Shown here: in pieces, positions 1 through 8,082 of the stretch
Layout: every line of letters begins with the position of its first letter
Position numbering within the stretch: the first letter of the stretch is position 1
Source: Algoriphagus aestuariicola
Lineage (GTDB): Bacteria; Bacteroidota; Bacteroidia; Cytophagales; Cyclobacteriaceae
DNA length: 64,000 bases
Direction of reading: 5' to 3'
NCBI RefSeq assembly: GCF_017254835.1
Contig: NZ_JAFKCW010000002.1
Span: forward strand, 728,592-792,591
Program-made: the position numbers and the translations under genes
The notes under the pieces: generated by a model
Told to the model about the DNA's origin: nothing
Database searches by the model: none
Seen by the model: only the letters and a program-made list of their open reading frames with translations

Positions 1-423
1 GGTGTGGATGCTACCCCATTCGATGTCATCGACGCCGTTGCGGGGGCTGAGGGACTCCAGGGTCAGCTTCAGATATTTATCCTTGGGCTCGACTCTGACC
101 GTAGCCACGGAACCATTGTCATAGCTTAGTTCCAGCTTGCTATAAGAAGAATTGTATACCGCCTTTATCGGTTCGAAATATTGCTGTCTTTCCTCATCAT
201 ACAGCCTCATCAAAGGCGAAGGTTTGTCTGCGGGGCTAAACTCCCGACGGGAACCGGTGGCGATATCCTGCATGCTAATGACATATCCCCGCTCGTCAAT
301 CTTCACCTTGAAATATTCTGTACTGAAGACCACTTCGCTGTTGATTTTACTACCCAGCAACACTAAGCAGGATAACAGGGTAGCCAAAAGGATAGCTTGA
401 TTTTTTCTTTCGATTTTTTTCAT
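1..423 (-). CDS. Exported protein of unknown function, N-terminal part (runs off the left edge)
   Basis: An open frame of 141 codons starts with ATG at 423 and is still open at base 1, so only the N-terminus is present. The first ~33 residues form a basic start plus hydrophobic stretch typical of a signal peptide; an LLSC sequence could be a lipobox. The rest (FSTEYFKVKIDERGYVIS..., then KPSPLMRLYDEE) is rich in beta-strand patterns like the substrate-facing sandwich domain at the start of some large Bacteroidota glycoside-hydrolase-like proteins. That resemblance is from memory and not enough to name a function. No neighbour clarifies its role. Confidence 0.75.
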   Translation of the reverse strand, partial: MKKIERKNQAILLATLLSCLVLLGSKINSEVVFSTEYFKVKIDERGYVISMQDIATGSRREFSPADKPSPLMRLYDEERQQYFEPIKAVYNSSYSKLELSYDNGSVATVRVEPKDKYLKLTLESLSPRNGVDDIEWGSIHT

Positions 424-1176
424 TAATCCGATATGTATCTGAAAGTTATGATTTTCCGAAACAGCCTTAGAAATGAACTATGGCTGGCTGACGATTCTGT
501 TTTCAACCCGATCATCGGCTACGCTCCATATGACAATCGGAAATTTTGACACAGCCGCTTTCGGGCATCGGTAAGCGTGATTATGGCAAGGAGCCCAGTC
601 CCCAAACCAGCTATTTCTCTACCCATCGAATTCAAGACAGAGCGATATTTCAATGCATTCAACATGACATCTATGGTCCAGGTGCATGATATCATTCCCG
701 CGTTTTCCTTCGGAGACAAAACTATTCTGAATTAGTACAAAACCATTTTGGGACCGGTTGTAACTTTAGTCGGCGTCAAACATAACCATAAATTCCGTCT
801 AGGATGAATGCGTTTTTCAAAACACATGCCATGGACAGCGCTATTCTGCTGCAAGGGAGGCACGACTATTATCTGTCGTTGCAATTTGTATCCTTGGTGC
901 TGACCTGACGAGTCTGAAAAGTACAATTCCTTTCAACAAAAAAAGCCCTTCCACCAAGTGGCGGAAGAGCCGCATTCATCGATGACTTTTGGAATTGCCT
1001 TACCCCCGGGAGAATAACCTCATTGTTGACTCGAACAAGCTTTCAGTCAATAAATAAAACGTTTCCGAGTAACAACTCCTGACCACCCAACTTGCTGCCG
1101 GATTCGTTGCAGGCTGATCGTAGCTTTCTTTGAAGTTTCAGGGCTAGACCTCAAGTAAAAAAGCTGGGCAGAGAAA
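424..1176. other. Gene-poor stretch
   Basis: About 750 bases without a convincing gene. Short frames on both strands are interrupted by stops and have no recognisable motif or start context. The only clear element is the minus-strand terminator at 938-970. It may be decayed coding sequence, but no family could be recognised. Confidence 0.5.
938..970 (-). terminator. Rho-independent terminator
   Basis: Read on the minus strand, 970-945 folds into an 11-bp stem with a 4-base loop (two G-U style pairs) followed at once by a run of seven T (944-938). It lies about 200 bases downstream of the small minus-strand gene that ends at 1177 and would end its transcript. Confidence 0.75.
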
Positions 1177-1524
1177 TCAATCAGTCATTTTCCTCTGCTC
1201 ACTAGCCATAGCTAGTGCAAACATCTCCAAATCCTCCTCCGAGCAGATGGGCATGTAGTCGATAATGAATTTTGGGGTGTCCTCAGCATTGCTCTTCACC
1301 TCCGAGGTATTTCTCCTTTGATTTTGTTTAGCAAGAAGTCTTTTCTTCTCACAGTTGGTTTTCAGCCTATTTCTGAGATTCGGAAGTTTCCCGGCTTCAC
1401 CGGTTTCTTTAATCTTTAGAATTGGGCCGCCAATCCAAGTTTCCAGCTTCAAATCCCTTTTCAGAGGGGATAGGCTGATTCCCGGCATAGGATTTACATT
1501 CTTAACAATGGTTGCTGTTCTCAT
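1177..1524 (-). CDS. Small basic protein of unknown function
   Basis: 115 codons, not recognised. The protein is basic in the middle (RNRLKTNCEKKRLLAKQNQRR) and acidic/hydrophobic at the end (CSEEDLEMFALAMASEQRK), with no signal peptide or membrane segment. Support for a real gene comes from the surroundings: an exact Bacteroidota -7 box TAATTTTG lies 24 bases upstream of the ATG, a 9-bp dyad lies just beyond it, and a strong terminator follows 207 bases after the stop. It has no operon partner. It could be a small regulator or the remains of a mobile gene; neither is shown. Confidence 0.45.
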   Translation of the reverse strand: MRTATIVKNVNPMPGISLSPLKRDLKLETWIGGPILKIKETGEAGKLPNLRNRLKTNCEKKRLLAKQNQRRNTSEVKSNAEDTPKFIIDYMPICSEEDLEMFALAMASEQRKMTD

Positions 1525-1547
1525 CTTACAAAAAGTTTAGTATTAGA

Positions 1548-1597
1548 CAAAATTAGGAAGCAAGGCACCCTGAAAAATACCCTGTACTGGGTATTTT
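1548..1597 (-). promoter_or_regulatory. Promoter -7 box and dyad of the small orphan gene
   Basis: On the minus strand TAATTTTG (1555-1548) matches the Bacteroidota -7 consensus TAnnTTTG. At 1574-1597 lies a perfect inverted repeat, AAAATACCC, six bases, GGGTATTTT, which covers the expected -33 region. This position suits an operator; alternatively it is a small hairpin. Confidence 0.45.
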
Positions 1598-1716
1598 AAA
1601 CTAAAAACAAATAAAAAAGGTTTTTTCCGGCACCATGCTTCTACTCCATTACAGTGGCCTAAGCTAGTTGATTTACTTGTATTTGCAAAAACAAAATGAT
1701 GTAATTGAATAAGGTA

Positions 1717-1748
1717 AGAAAAAGAAAACCTGCCCGATATGGGCAGGT
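1717..1748 (-). terminator. Terminator of the TonB receptor gene
   Basis: Minus-strand stem ACCTGCCC/GGGCAGGT (1748-1728) with a 5-base loop, followed by a T-rich tail (TTTTCTTTTTCTT). It lies 40 bases after the stop codon of the TonB-dependent receptor gene. Confidence 0.8.
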
Positions 1749-1787
1749 CGATGGCACGAAATGCAATAACGTATGCATGTTTCGGAC

Positions 1788-3959
1788 TCAAAGAACCCGA
1801 AGTTTTACTCCCCCATTGATGACAAAACCATCGACGGGGGCATAGATATCCCGAAACTGGGGATCACTGATCGAGCCTGTGAAAATGGTGTCAAAGCCAG
1901 TCTGCCGGGTGTCCAGAAAGTTCTCGAAATTCAAAAATACCGATAGTCGCTCGCCAAAGCTTTTTTCAGTCATCAATCCCATAATCCAGTAGGATTTGCC
2001 CGTCTTGCCATCATTGAGGAGTTGGGGGCTATAGTAGTAGGCTTCCAGGCCGACCCTGAAGTTCTCGTGCTTTTCGTACATCAGCACATTGTTCAGTCGA
2101 TGCTTTGCCACGAGGGCATAGGATTGAAGCTCTCCATCGTATTGCTGGCTGACATCTGCCATGGTATATCCAAAAAACAGCTTTAGATCCCGATAAGCCC
2201 ATTTCATGTTAAGTTCCAATCCCCTAGTGTTCAAAATCCCCTCTGGCTGCTGGAATTCGTAGTAGGATCCCTCAGCCACCAAAACCAGAGGATCTTGGAT
2301 TTGGGTCATAAACAGCAGCGTATTGAGGTTCACGGTGACTTCCTCTCCTAGTGCAAGCCTATAGTTGACGTCAAAGTTGGCTCCAGCGGATCGCTCTGCG
2401 TGCACTTGGATGGGATCGATAGGCAGGATATTCTGGAATTGTAGTCGCTCAGCTTCTTCTGAAAAGACCGTGGGCGGCTTATAACCCAAGCCGCCGCCAA
2501 GGCGAAAAGTCAGTAGTTCAGTAGGCTCAAACATGGCCGATATCCTAGGCAGCGCAAACAAACCGTATTCCTCTTGGTAATCCAGCCGAAATCCCGACTC
2601 CAACGTCCATTGCTCAGAGGCATTCCAAATATTCTGAATAAATCCCCCAAAAGTGTTCAGGTCGTAGTCCAGAGGAGCATTTTCGTTTCCCTCGGCCTGG
2701 ATGAATGTGTCCGTCCACAGATTCAGTCCTCCTATCCACTCGGTCTTTTTACTCCCTTTGGAAAAATTAAGCTCCGAAAAGGAAGACCACTGCTTGCCTG
2801 AAAACAAATAGTCGGGCACTTCCATACTTCTATCATACAAACTGACGCTGTTTTTCAAGGTCAACACAGCCCCTGAGGCAAGCCGATTGGAGTAATTGAG
2901 TTGGCTGGAAATCCTGCGGGTCTCATTATTCTCATAGTAGGGATCTGCCACGGGCTCGCCTTTGATATAATCCACGTTTCCTCCAAGTCGATCCTCGCGC
3001 ATCAGATTGAGCCCGACCATCAATTCAGAGGACTTGCCGATCTCCCAGTAAATTTTCGGATTCAAAGTAAGCCGGTCAAATTTCGGGATGGCAGTGAGTC
3101 CTAGGTCCGCCGGGTCGTAGGCTGTTCCCATATTGTAGGAAGCAAATACCGTCGTGCCGATTTTTCCAAAATCCTCCGAGTAAAATGCGCTTGCATCCAA
3201 GCCCAAAGCAGAGGTTCCGTTGAGGAGAAATCCCAACTCGGCTTCCTTAGCGGGTGTTTTGGAAATCAGGTTGACCAGACCGGCTATTGCCCCTCCACCG
3301 TAGAGCGTTGAGGAGGAGCCTTTGATCACCTCCACCTGACTCAAGTCCAAGGGAGCGATCTGCATGAGACTCAGACCACCCGAATACCCAGAGTACAAAG
3401 GCAAGCCATCCCGGATAAGCTGGGTGTATTTGCCGTCCAAGCCTTGAATGCGTATGCTGGAGTTATAGCTTGTCGCAGAAGTTTGTTGGGTTTGGATTCC
3501 GGTGCTTTCATTGAGGAGCATGCGGATATCGCCAGGTTTCATGTTGCCTTTTTCGGCCAGTTCCTCCCCGGCTATGATTTCGACACGGGTGGGCACATCC
3601 TCGATTAGGCGGGAGCTCCGCACTGAGCGAACGACAAGCTCCTCCAGTTCGTCTTCGTGGTGATGGAGATAGAGTATCTCCACCTCCCCGGATTCCAGGG
3701 GGAAAGTCCGATCAAAGCGCAGGGTTTCGTAACCCAAAAAACGCAATTCTAGGGTGTAGGCACCATTGGGAATATTTTCCAGCGTCAACTGACCATCAGC
3801 TCCAGACACCGCGCCTTTATCCAATTCCTCCAACAGCAAGCTTGCACCGGGCACGGGATCGCCAGTCTCATGGTCTATCACTTGTGCGCGATAGGTGTTT
3901 TGGCACAAAGCAGAAATCGCCCAAAACATGGCCATAGAGGCCAATACATACTTCATCAT
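1788..3959 (-). CDS. TonB-dependent outer-membrane receptor
   Basis: 723 residues. A signal peptide (to about residue 19, ALCQ) is followed by a CarboxypepD_reg-like beta-sandwich (about 22-100, with DPVPGASLLLEE...GYETLRF). Next come the plug domain (about 110-230, QVEVIKGSSSTLYGGGAIAGLVNLI) and a beta-barrel ending in an aromatic-poor LRVL terminus. The family imports siderophores, cobalamin, metals or sugars with ExbB/ExbD/TonB energy; there is no SusD partner, so a metal chelate or cofactor is more likely than a glycan. It follows the DUF6660 gene by 61 bases on the same strand, a pairing seen for predicted metal receptors. The start could be either of two adjacent ATG codons. The substrate is unknown. 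Confidence 0.92.
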   Translation of the reverse strand: MMKYVLASMAMFWAISALCQNTYRAQVIDHETGDPVPGASLLLEELDKGAVSGADGQLTLENIPNGAYTLELRFLGYETLRFDRTFPLESGEVEILYLHHHEDELEELVVRSVRSSRLIEDVPTRVEIIAGEELAEKGNMKPGDIRMLLNESTGIQTQQTSATSYNSSIRIQGLDGKYTQLIRDGLPLYSGYSGGLSLMQIAPLDLSQVEVIKGSSSTLYGGGAIAGLVNLISKTPAKEAELGFLLNGTSALGLDASAFYSEDFGKIGTTVFASYNMGTAYDPADLGLTAIPKFDRLTLNPKIYWEIGKSSELMVGLNLMREDRLGGNVDYIKGEPVADPYYENNETRRISSQLNYSNRLASGAVLTLKNSVSLYDRSMEVPDYLFSGKQWSSFSELNFSKGSKKTEWIGGLNLWTDTFIQAEGNENAPLDYDLNTFGGFIQNIWNASEQWTLESGFRLDYQEEYGLFALPRISAMFEPTELLTFRLGGGLGYKPPTVFSEEAERLQFQNILPIDPIQVHAERSAGANFDVNYRLALGEEVTVNLNTLLFMTQIQDPLVLVAEGSYYEFQQPEGILNTRGLELNMKWAYRDLKLFFGYTMADVSQQYDGELQSYALVAKHRLNNVLMYEKHENFRVGLEAYYYSPQLLNDGKTGKSYWIMGLMTEKSFGERLSVFLNFENFLDTRQTGFDTIFTGSISDPQFRDIYAPVDGFVINGGVKLRVL

Positions 3960-4020
3960 GATTTGTTAATAGGGTGTAAAAAAGATAGAGATCCCTACTT
4001 GGGATCTAGCGGCGGCCCGT

Positions 4021-4335
4021 CTATATCGCCGGTGGCTTTAGCAGCAGCTCAAAAAAGCCCTTTGCTGAAGCCAAATAAAAAGTTTGGTATTCCTTGGAAA
4101 TCAGTTCCAAAGAAAAGTCAAATAGGAACCCTATTCCTTCTTTCTGAACAAAACCTATGCAGCTGCCGCAGGAAAAAAACGGAGAACAGGGAAGTTCGTG
4201 CCCTAAATCCTCTGCACTCCCATCGGAAGATTCTGAAGCCAACTCACTTTCCGTACAGCTTTCCTCCCCACTACAGCATGGCGTCACCGTCATGAGCAAC
4301 ACGAATAAACCGAGTATCAAGGAGAAAACTTTCAT
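4021..4335 (-). CDS. DUF6660-like small cysteine-rich exported protein
   Basis: I chose the ATG at 4335, giving 104 residues beginning MKVFSLILGLFVLLMTVTPC, a good signal peptide; the frame is open upstream, but those 35 residues would put charged sequence before the signal. The mature part is acidic (EESCTESELASESSDGSAEDL) and then cysteine-rich (PCSPFFSCGSCIGF). Size and pattern resemble the DUF6660 family, which sits next to TonB receptors in Bacteroidota and is suspected of metal handling (recalled, not searched). It is the first gene of a two-gene unit with the receptor and is divergent from nirB. Confidence 0.6.
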   Translation of the reverse strand: MKVFSLILGLFVLLMTVTPCCSGEESCTESELASESSDGSAEDLGHELPCSPFFSCGSCIGFVQKEGIGFLFDFSLELISKEYQTFYLASAKGFFELLLKPPAI

Positions 4336-4441
4336 GCCCAAAGATAGCGATTGCAGCGAAACTAGAAGAAGACCGAATTGCCCACTCCAATCGGAGAAAA
4401 AAGCCTTTAAAGTCATTTTTGCAACATTTCGCAGTCTCACT

Positions 4442-4573
4442 TACTTATTCTACGTACAGGCTATAGCTGAAAAAAACCTCTTTTTAAATATTTTTACGTA
4501 GAAAAATAAATATTTTCTTGGATACACATTTTTTTTATACGTATATTTACTTACTTTTAACTCAAAATACGTA
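4442..4573. promoter_or_regulatory. Divergent control region with NarL-like dyads upstream of nirB
   Basis: The best dyad is ATACGTA-TATT-TACTTAC (4537-4554), centred 31 bases before the nirB ATG. It is followed by TTT and TAACTCAA (4558-4565), the same arrangement as at narK. Further half-sites are TACTTATTCTACGTA (4442-4456), TACGTA (4495-4500) and ATACGTA (4567-4573). TACTTAT fits the NarL heptamer TACYYMT known from enterobacteria. The region also lies upstream of the DUF6660/TonB pair, so these sites could serve both directions. Confidence 0.6.
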
Positions 4574-4576
4574 GAA

Positions 4577-7087
4577 ATGAAACGGATTATAGTGGTTGGA
4601 AACGGGATGGTAGGCTACAAGTTTTGCGAAAAACTCATTGCCCACCCCCATCGCAGTCAATTTGACATCCTGGTATTTGGAGAAGAGATCAGGCCCGCCT
4701 ACGACCGGGTTCATCTGAGCGAATACTTTACGCTGGAGTCTCCGGACGAGCTCCTCATGGCGTCGAGAAACTGGTACCAGGACAACGGCATTACTCTACG
4801 TACCTCGGAGCTCGTCTCCTGGATCGACACCGAAAACAAAAAGGTAGCCACCCACAAAAACGAAAGTTTCGACTATGATTACCTAGTCTTAGCTACGGGT
4901 TCCTCCCCTTTTATACCCTCCATCAAAGGATCGGAGAAAGAAGGAATATTCATCTACCGTACGATAGAAGACTTGGAAGCGATACAGAGCTATGCTGAAA
5001 AGCTAAAGGCCCAAGGCAAATTCCATTCCGCCGTATTGGGCGGAGGGCTGTTGGGTCTGGAGGCGGCCAATACGAGTAAGGAACTCGGCATGAGTACCCA
5101 CGTGATCGAGTTTGCTCCGCGGCTAATGCCCCGGCAGCTGGACCAACCTGCCTCCGACTTGCTACAATCCAAGATCGAAAGCCTTGGGATGAAAGTCCAC
5201 TTGGGCAAAAACTCCAAAGAAATTATCGGCGAAGGCAAGGTCGAGCGGATTGAATTCACCGACGGCACCAGCCTGCACACAGATATGATCATTATTTCCG
5301 CGGGAATCAGACCGCGTGACGAGGTGGCCAAAAACTCCGGAATTGCAGTCGGTGAGCGAGGTGGAATCATTGTAAACAACAAGATGGAAACCTCCGTCCC
5401 AGGTATCTACGCCATCGGAGAAGTCGCCCTATACAACCAAAACATCTACGGCTTGGTAGCGCCCGGCTACGAGATGGCCGGAGTCGCCCTCGATCAGATC
5501 ATGAGCGGAGAGAAACTGATGAGCCCTACTATCGACATGTCCACACAGCTCAAACTCGTGGGCACTGAGGTGGCCTCTTTTGGAGACCCCTTCATCGAAG
5601 GTGACGCAGCCGTGGCCATACGCTTCGAAAACAAGCAGCGCGGTGTGTACAAGCGGATAAACGTCAGCCAAGACGGAACAAGGCTCTTAGGAGGCATCCT
5701 GGTTGGGGACTCTTCAGATTACAATACCCTGTTCCAGCTCTATATCAACGGGATGAAACTTCCGGAAAATGCCGAAGATCTCATCCTGGGCGCACGCGGA
5801 GGCGAATCCAAAAACGCGCTCGGTTCTGTTTTGGACCTACCGGACAGTGCCCAGATTTGCTCCTGCGAGTCGGTCAGCAAGGGTGCCATTTGCAATGCGA
5901 TCACGAGTGGCTGCTGTCAGGATCTCAAGGGTGTGATCAAGGAAACGAAAGCCTCGACCTGTTGCGGGGGCTGCAAGCCCATGGTCGCAGATCTGGTCAA
6001 AGAAACCCTGAAATCACTGGGCAAAGAAGTCAAAGAAACCATCTGCGAACACTTCGAATACACGCGGCAGGAGCTTTTCGATCTGGTAAAGCTGCACAAG
6101 GTGATCGGCTACGACGAGGCCTTGGACAGATTTGGCAGGGGACATGGCTGCGAAATCTGCAAGCCGGTGATGGCCTCCATCTTCGCCAGCATCTTCATGG
6201 AGACTGCGAACAAGCAGGCCGCCATCCAGGACTCCAACGACCGCTTCCTAGCCAACATCCAGCGAAACGGAACTTACTCCGTGGTACCGCGTGTCCCAGG
6301 AGGTGAAATCACTCCCGAAAAACTTGTGGTACTCGGCCAAGTCGCCAAGAAATACGACCTCTACACCAAAATCACCGGCGGACAGCGCATCGATCTCTTT
6401 GGCGCTCAGCTCAACGAACTACCCCTGATTTGGAAAGAGCTGATCGACGCGGGCTTTGAGAGCGGCCACGCCTACGGCAAATCCCTGAGAACGGTCAAAA
6501 GCTGCGTGGGCTCCACTTGGTGCCGCTTTGGTATGCACGACAGCGTGAGCTTCGCGATTCGAATCGAGCAGCGCTACAAGGGCCTCCGCTCACCGCACAA
6601 GCTGAAGGGCGGTGTCTCCGGATGTATCCGCGAGTGCGCCGAGGCCCGAGGCAAGGACTTTGGGGTGATCGCCGTCGAAGGAGGCTGGAACCTCTACGTC
6701 TGCGGAAATGGCGGAGCCAGTCCGAAACACGCCATTCTGCTCGCCTCCCAGCTCGACGATGAGACCTGCATCAAATACCTCGACCGTTTCCTCATTTATT
6801 ACATCCGCACGGCAGGCCCATTGGTCAGGACAGCTACCTGGTTGGACAAGCTGGAAGGCGGCATAGACTACCTGCGGAAAGTAGTCGTGGACGACTGCCT
6901 CGGCATGGCGGAGGAGTTTGAGCGGGAAATGGACGGATTGGTGGAGAAATACGCCTGCGAATGGAAAGAAGCGATAGAAGACCCAGAAACGCTCAAACGG
7001 TTCAAACCTTTTGTCAACACCGACGAGTCTGATGACCAGCTGGTCTTTGTCCCACTTCGTGAACAAAAAATGCCCAAACCCTGGTAG
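4577..7087 (+). CDS. nirB: Assimilatory nitrite reductase, large subunit
   Basis: 836 residues, the normal length of NAD(P)H nitrite reductase, which reduces nitrite to ammonium in the cytoplasm. Domains in order: FAD-binding Rossmann fold (VVGNGMVG, from residue 5), NAD-binding part (AVLGGGLLGLEAA), a BFD-like [2Fe-2S] centre (C428, C430, C463, C466), a second small Cys region (about 500-545), the NiR ferredoxin-like half-domain (about 555-625) and the siroheme/[4Fe-4S] domain. The last has the classical C643-X5-C649 and C683-X3-C687. Nothing is missing. It leads an operon with nirD, DUF4202 and the sensor kinase, behind NarL-like dyads, and its siroheme would depend on cobA in the opposite operon. 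Confidence 0.97.
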   Translation: MKRIIVVGNGMVGYKFCEKLIAHPHRSQFDILVFGEEIRPAYDRVHLSEYFTLESPDELLMASRNWYQDNGITLRTSELVSWIDTENKKVATHKNESFDYDYLVLATGSSPFIPSIKGSEKEGIFIYRTIEDLEAIQSYAEKLKAQGKFHSAVLGGGLLGLEAANTSKELGMSTHVIEFAPRLMPRQLDQPASDLLQSKIESLGMKVHLGKNSKEIIGEGKVERIEFTDGTSLHTDMIIISAGIRPRDEVAKNSGIAVGERGGIIVNNKMETSVPGIYAIGEVALYNQNIYGLVAPGYEMAGVALDQIMSGEKLMSPTIDMSTQLKLVGTEVASFGDPFIEGDAAVAIRFENKQRGVYKRINVSQDGTRLLGGILVGDSSDYNTLFQLYINGMKLPENAEDLILGARGGESKNALGSVLDLPDSAQICSCESVSKGAICNAITSGCCQDLKGVIKETKASTCCGGCKPMVADLVKETLKSLGKEVKETICEHFEYTRQELFDLVKLHKVIGYDEALDRFGRGHGCEICKPVMASIFASIFMETANKQAAIQDSNDRFLANIQRNGTYSVVPRVPGGEITPEKLVVLGQVAKKYDLYTKITGGQRIDLFGAQLNELPLIWKELIDAGFESGHAYGKSLRTVKSCVGSTWCRFGMHDSVSFAIRIEQRYKGLRSPHKLKGGVSGCIRECAEARGKDFGVIAVEGGWNLYVCGNGGASPKHAILLASQLDDETCIKYLDRFLIYYIRTAGPLVRTATWLDKLEGGIDYLRKVVVDDCLGMAEEFEREMDGLVEKYACEWKEAIEDPETLKRFKPFVNTDESDDQLVFVPLREQKMPKPW

Positions 7088-7104
7088 TATCATTTTAAGA
7101 AATC

Positions 7105-7482
7105 ATGGAAGAAATCGTAAATCTCTACCAAACCGTCCAGCATGCCGACGTGATCTCCTGGATCTGGGTCGGAGCTGTAAATGACTTTCCCGAAAACGCC
7201 GGTGCCTGCATCAAGCACAAGTCCCGACAAATAGCAGTCTACCATTTCACCCGCACGCAGAAGTGGTACGCCTGCCAAAATCTTTGTCCCCACAAGATGG
7301 AAATGGTACTTGCACGTGGTCTGAGCGGCGATGCCGGGGGCATTCCCAAGCTCGCCTGCCCCATGCACAAGAAGACATTTTCGCTAGAGGATGGCTCCAA
7401 TCTTAACGGGGAAGATTACAGCATCGCCACCTACCCGGTCAAAGTTGAGGACGGAAATGTCTATATTGGTTTTGCCGATTAA
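7105..7482 (+). CDS. nirD: Nitrite reductase small subunit, Rieske-like
   Basis: 125 residues, 17 bases after nirB. It is the NirD small subunit that associates with NirB. The Rieske-type fold keeps the ligand pairs NLCPHKME and CPMHKK, so unlike many NirD proteins this one could carry a [2Fe-2S] cluster. No signal peptide, as expected for a cytoplasmic enzyme. Start ATG at 7105 is the only sensible one. It is followed after 9 bases by the DUF4202 gene. Confidence 0.95.
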   Translation: MEEIVNLYQTVQHADVISWIWVGAVNDFPENAGACIKHKSRQIAVYHFTRTQKWYACQNLCPHKMEMVLARGLSGDAGGIPKLACPMHKKTFSLEDGSNLNGEDYSIATYPVKVEDGNVYIGFAD

Positions 7483-7491
7483 ACAAACCTT

Positions 7492-8082
7492 ATGACCCCC
7501 TACGATCTCGCTATACAGCTCATCGACCAAATCAACACGGAAGACCCCACCAAAGAGCCATGGAAAGGAAAGGACTTCCCCAAAGAGCTGCTCTACTCCC
7601 ACCGGATGAGCAAAAAACTGGTCGACTTTGCGCCTGAGGCCTCTGAGCAACTGAGGATCGCAGCCCGTGCGCAGCATATCGCACGCTGGAAAATCCAACG
7701 TTCAGAGTATCCCATGGACCGGGTGGGCTATCTTACCTGGAGGGAGGAGCTCAAAAAAATGCACGCAGACCTTACCGGAAATATCTTGGAAAAAGTGGGG
7801 TTTGACGAGGCATTTATATCCCGGGTGAAGTTTCTGATCCGCAAAAAACAACTTAAGACCGATGCCGAGACCCAAACCTTGGAAGACGTGGTCTGTCTGG
7901 TATTTTTGGAATATTACCTGGAGGACTTTGTCGCCAAGCACGAATTTGAAAAAATCAAGGACATCCTGAGAAAGACCTGGGGCAAGATGTCAGAAAAAGC
8001 CCACAAAGAAGCGCTCAAACTCAATTTCTCCTCCCAAAGCCTCGCCATTATCCGGGAAGCACTTTTCGAAAGTAATGATTGA
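7492..8082 (+). CDS. DUF4202 family protein
   Basis: 196 residues, soluble, rich in helix. Conserved blocks SHRMSKKLVDFAP, ARAQHIARWKIQRSEYP, GYLTWREELKKMHADL and EDVVCLVFLEYYLEDF match the DUF4202 family as I remember it. The scattered His/Arg/Asp/Glu resemble an all-helical HD-like metal site, but no enzymatic activity is known to me. It lies between nirD (9 bases upstream) and the sensor kinase (8-base overlap), so it is translated with the nitrite reductase operon. A role in nitrite reduction, cofactor loading or nitrogen signalling is an inference from position only. Confidence 0.85.
   Translation: MTPYDLAIQLIDQINTEDPTKEPWKGKDFPKELLYSHRMSKKLVDFAPEASEQLRIAARAQHIARWKIQRSEYPMDRVGYLTWREELKKMHADLTGNILEKVGFDEAFISRVKFLIRKKQLKTDAETQTLEDVVCLVFLEYYLEDFVAKHEFEKIKDILRKTWGKMSEKAHKEALKLNFSSQSLAIIREALFESND

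Noticed and set aside
519-926. Two short minus-strand frames in the first gap
   Set aside because: No start context, motif or conserved composition; both are broken by stops in the surrounding sequence.
5857-6306. 149-codon frame inside nirB on the same strand
   Set aside because: It is out-of-frame within conserved nirB sequence and has an Arg/Gln/Gly-rich composition typical of a shadow frame.
6590-7093. 167-codon frame opposite nirB
   Set aside because: It lies wholly antisense to the conserved siroheme domain and shows no motif.
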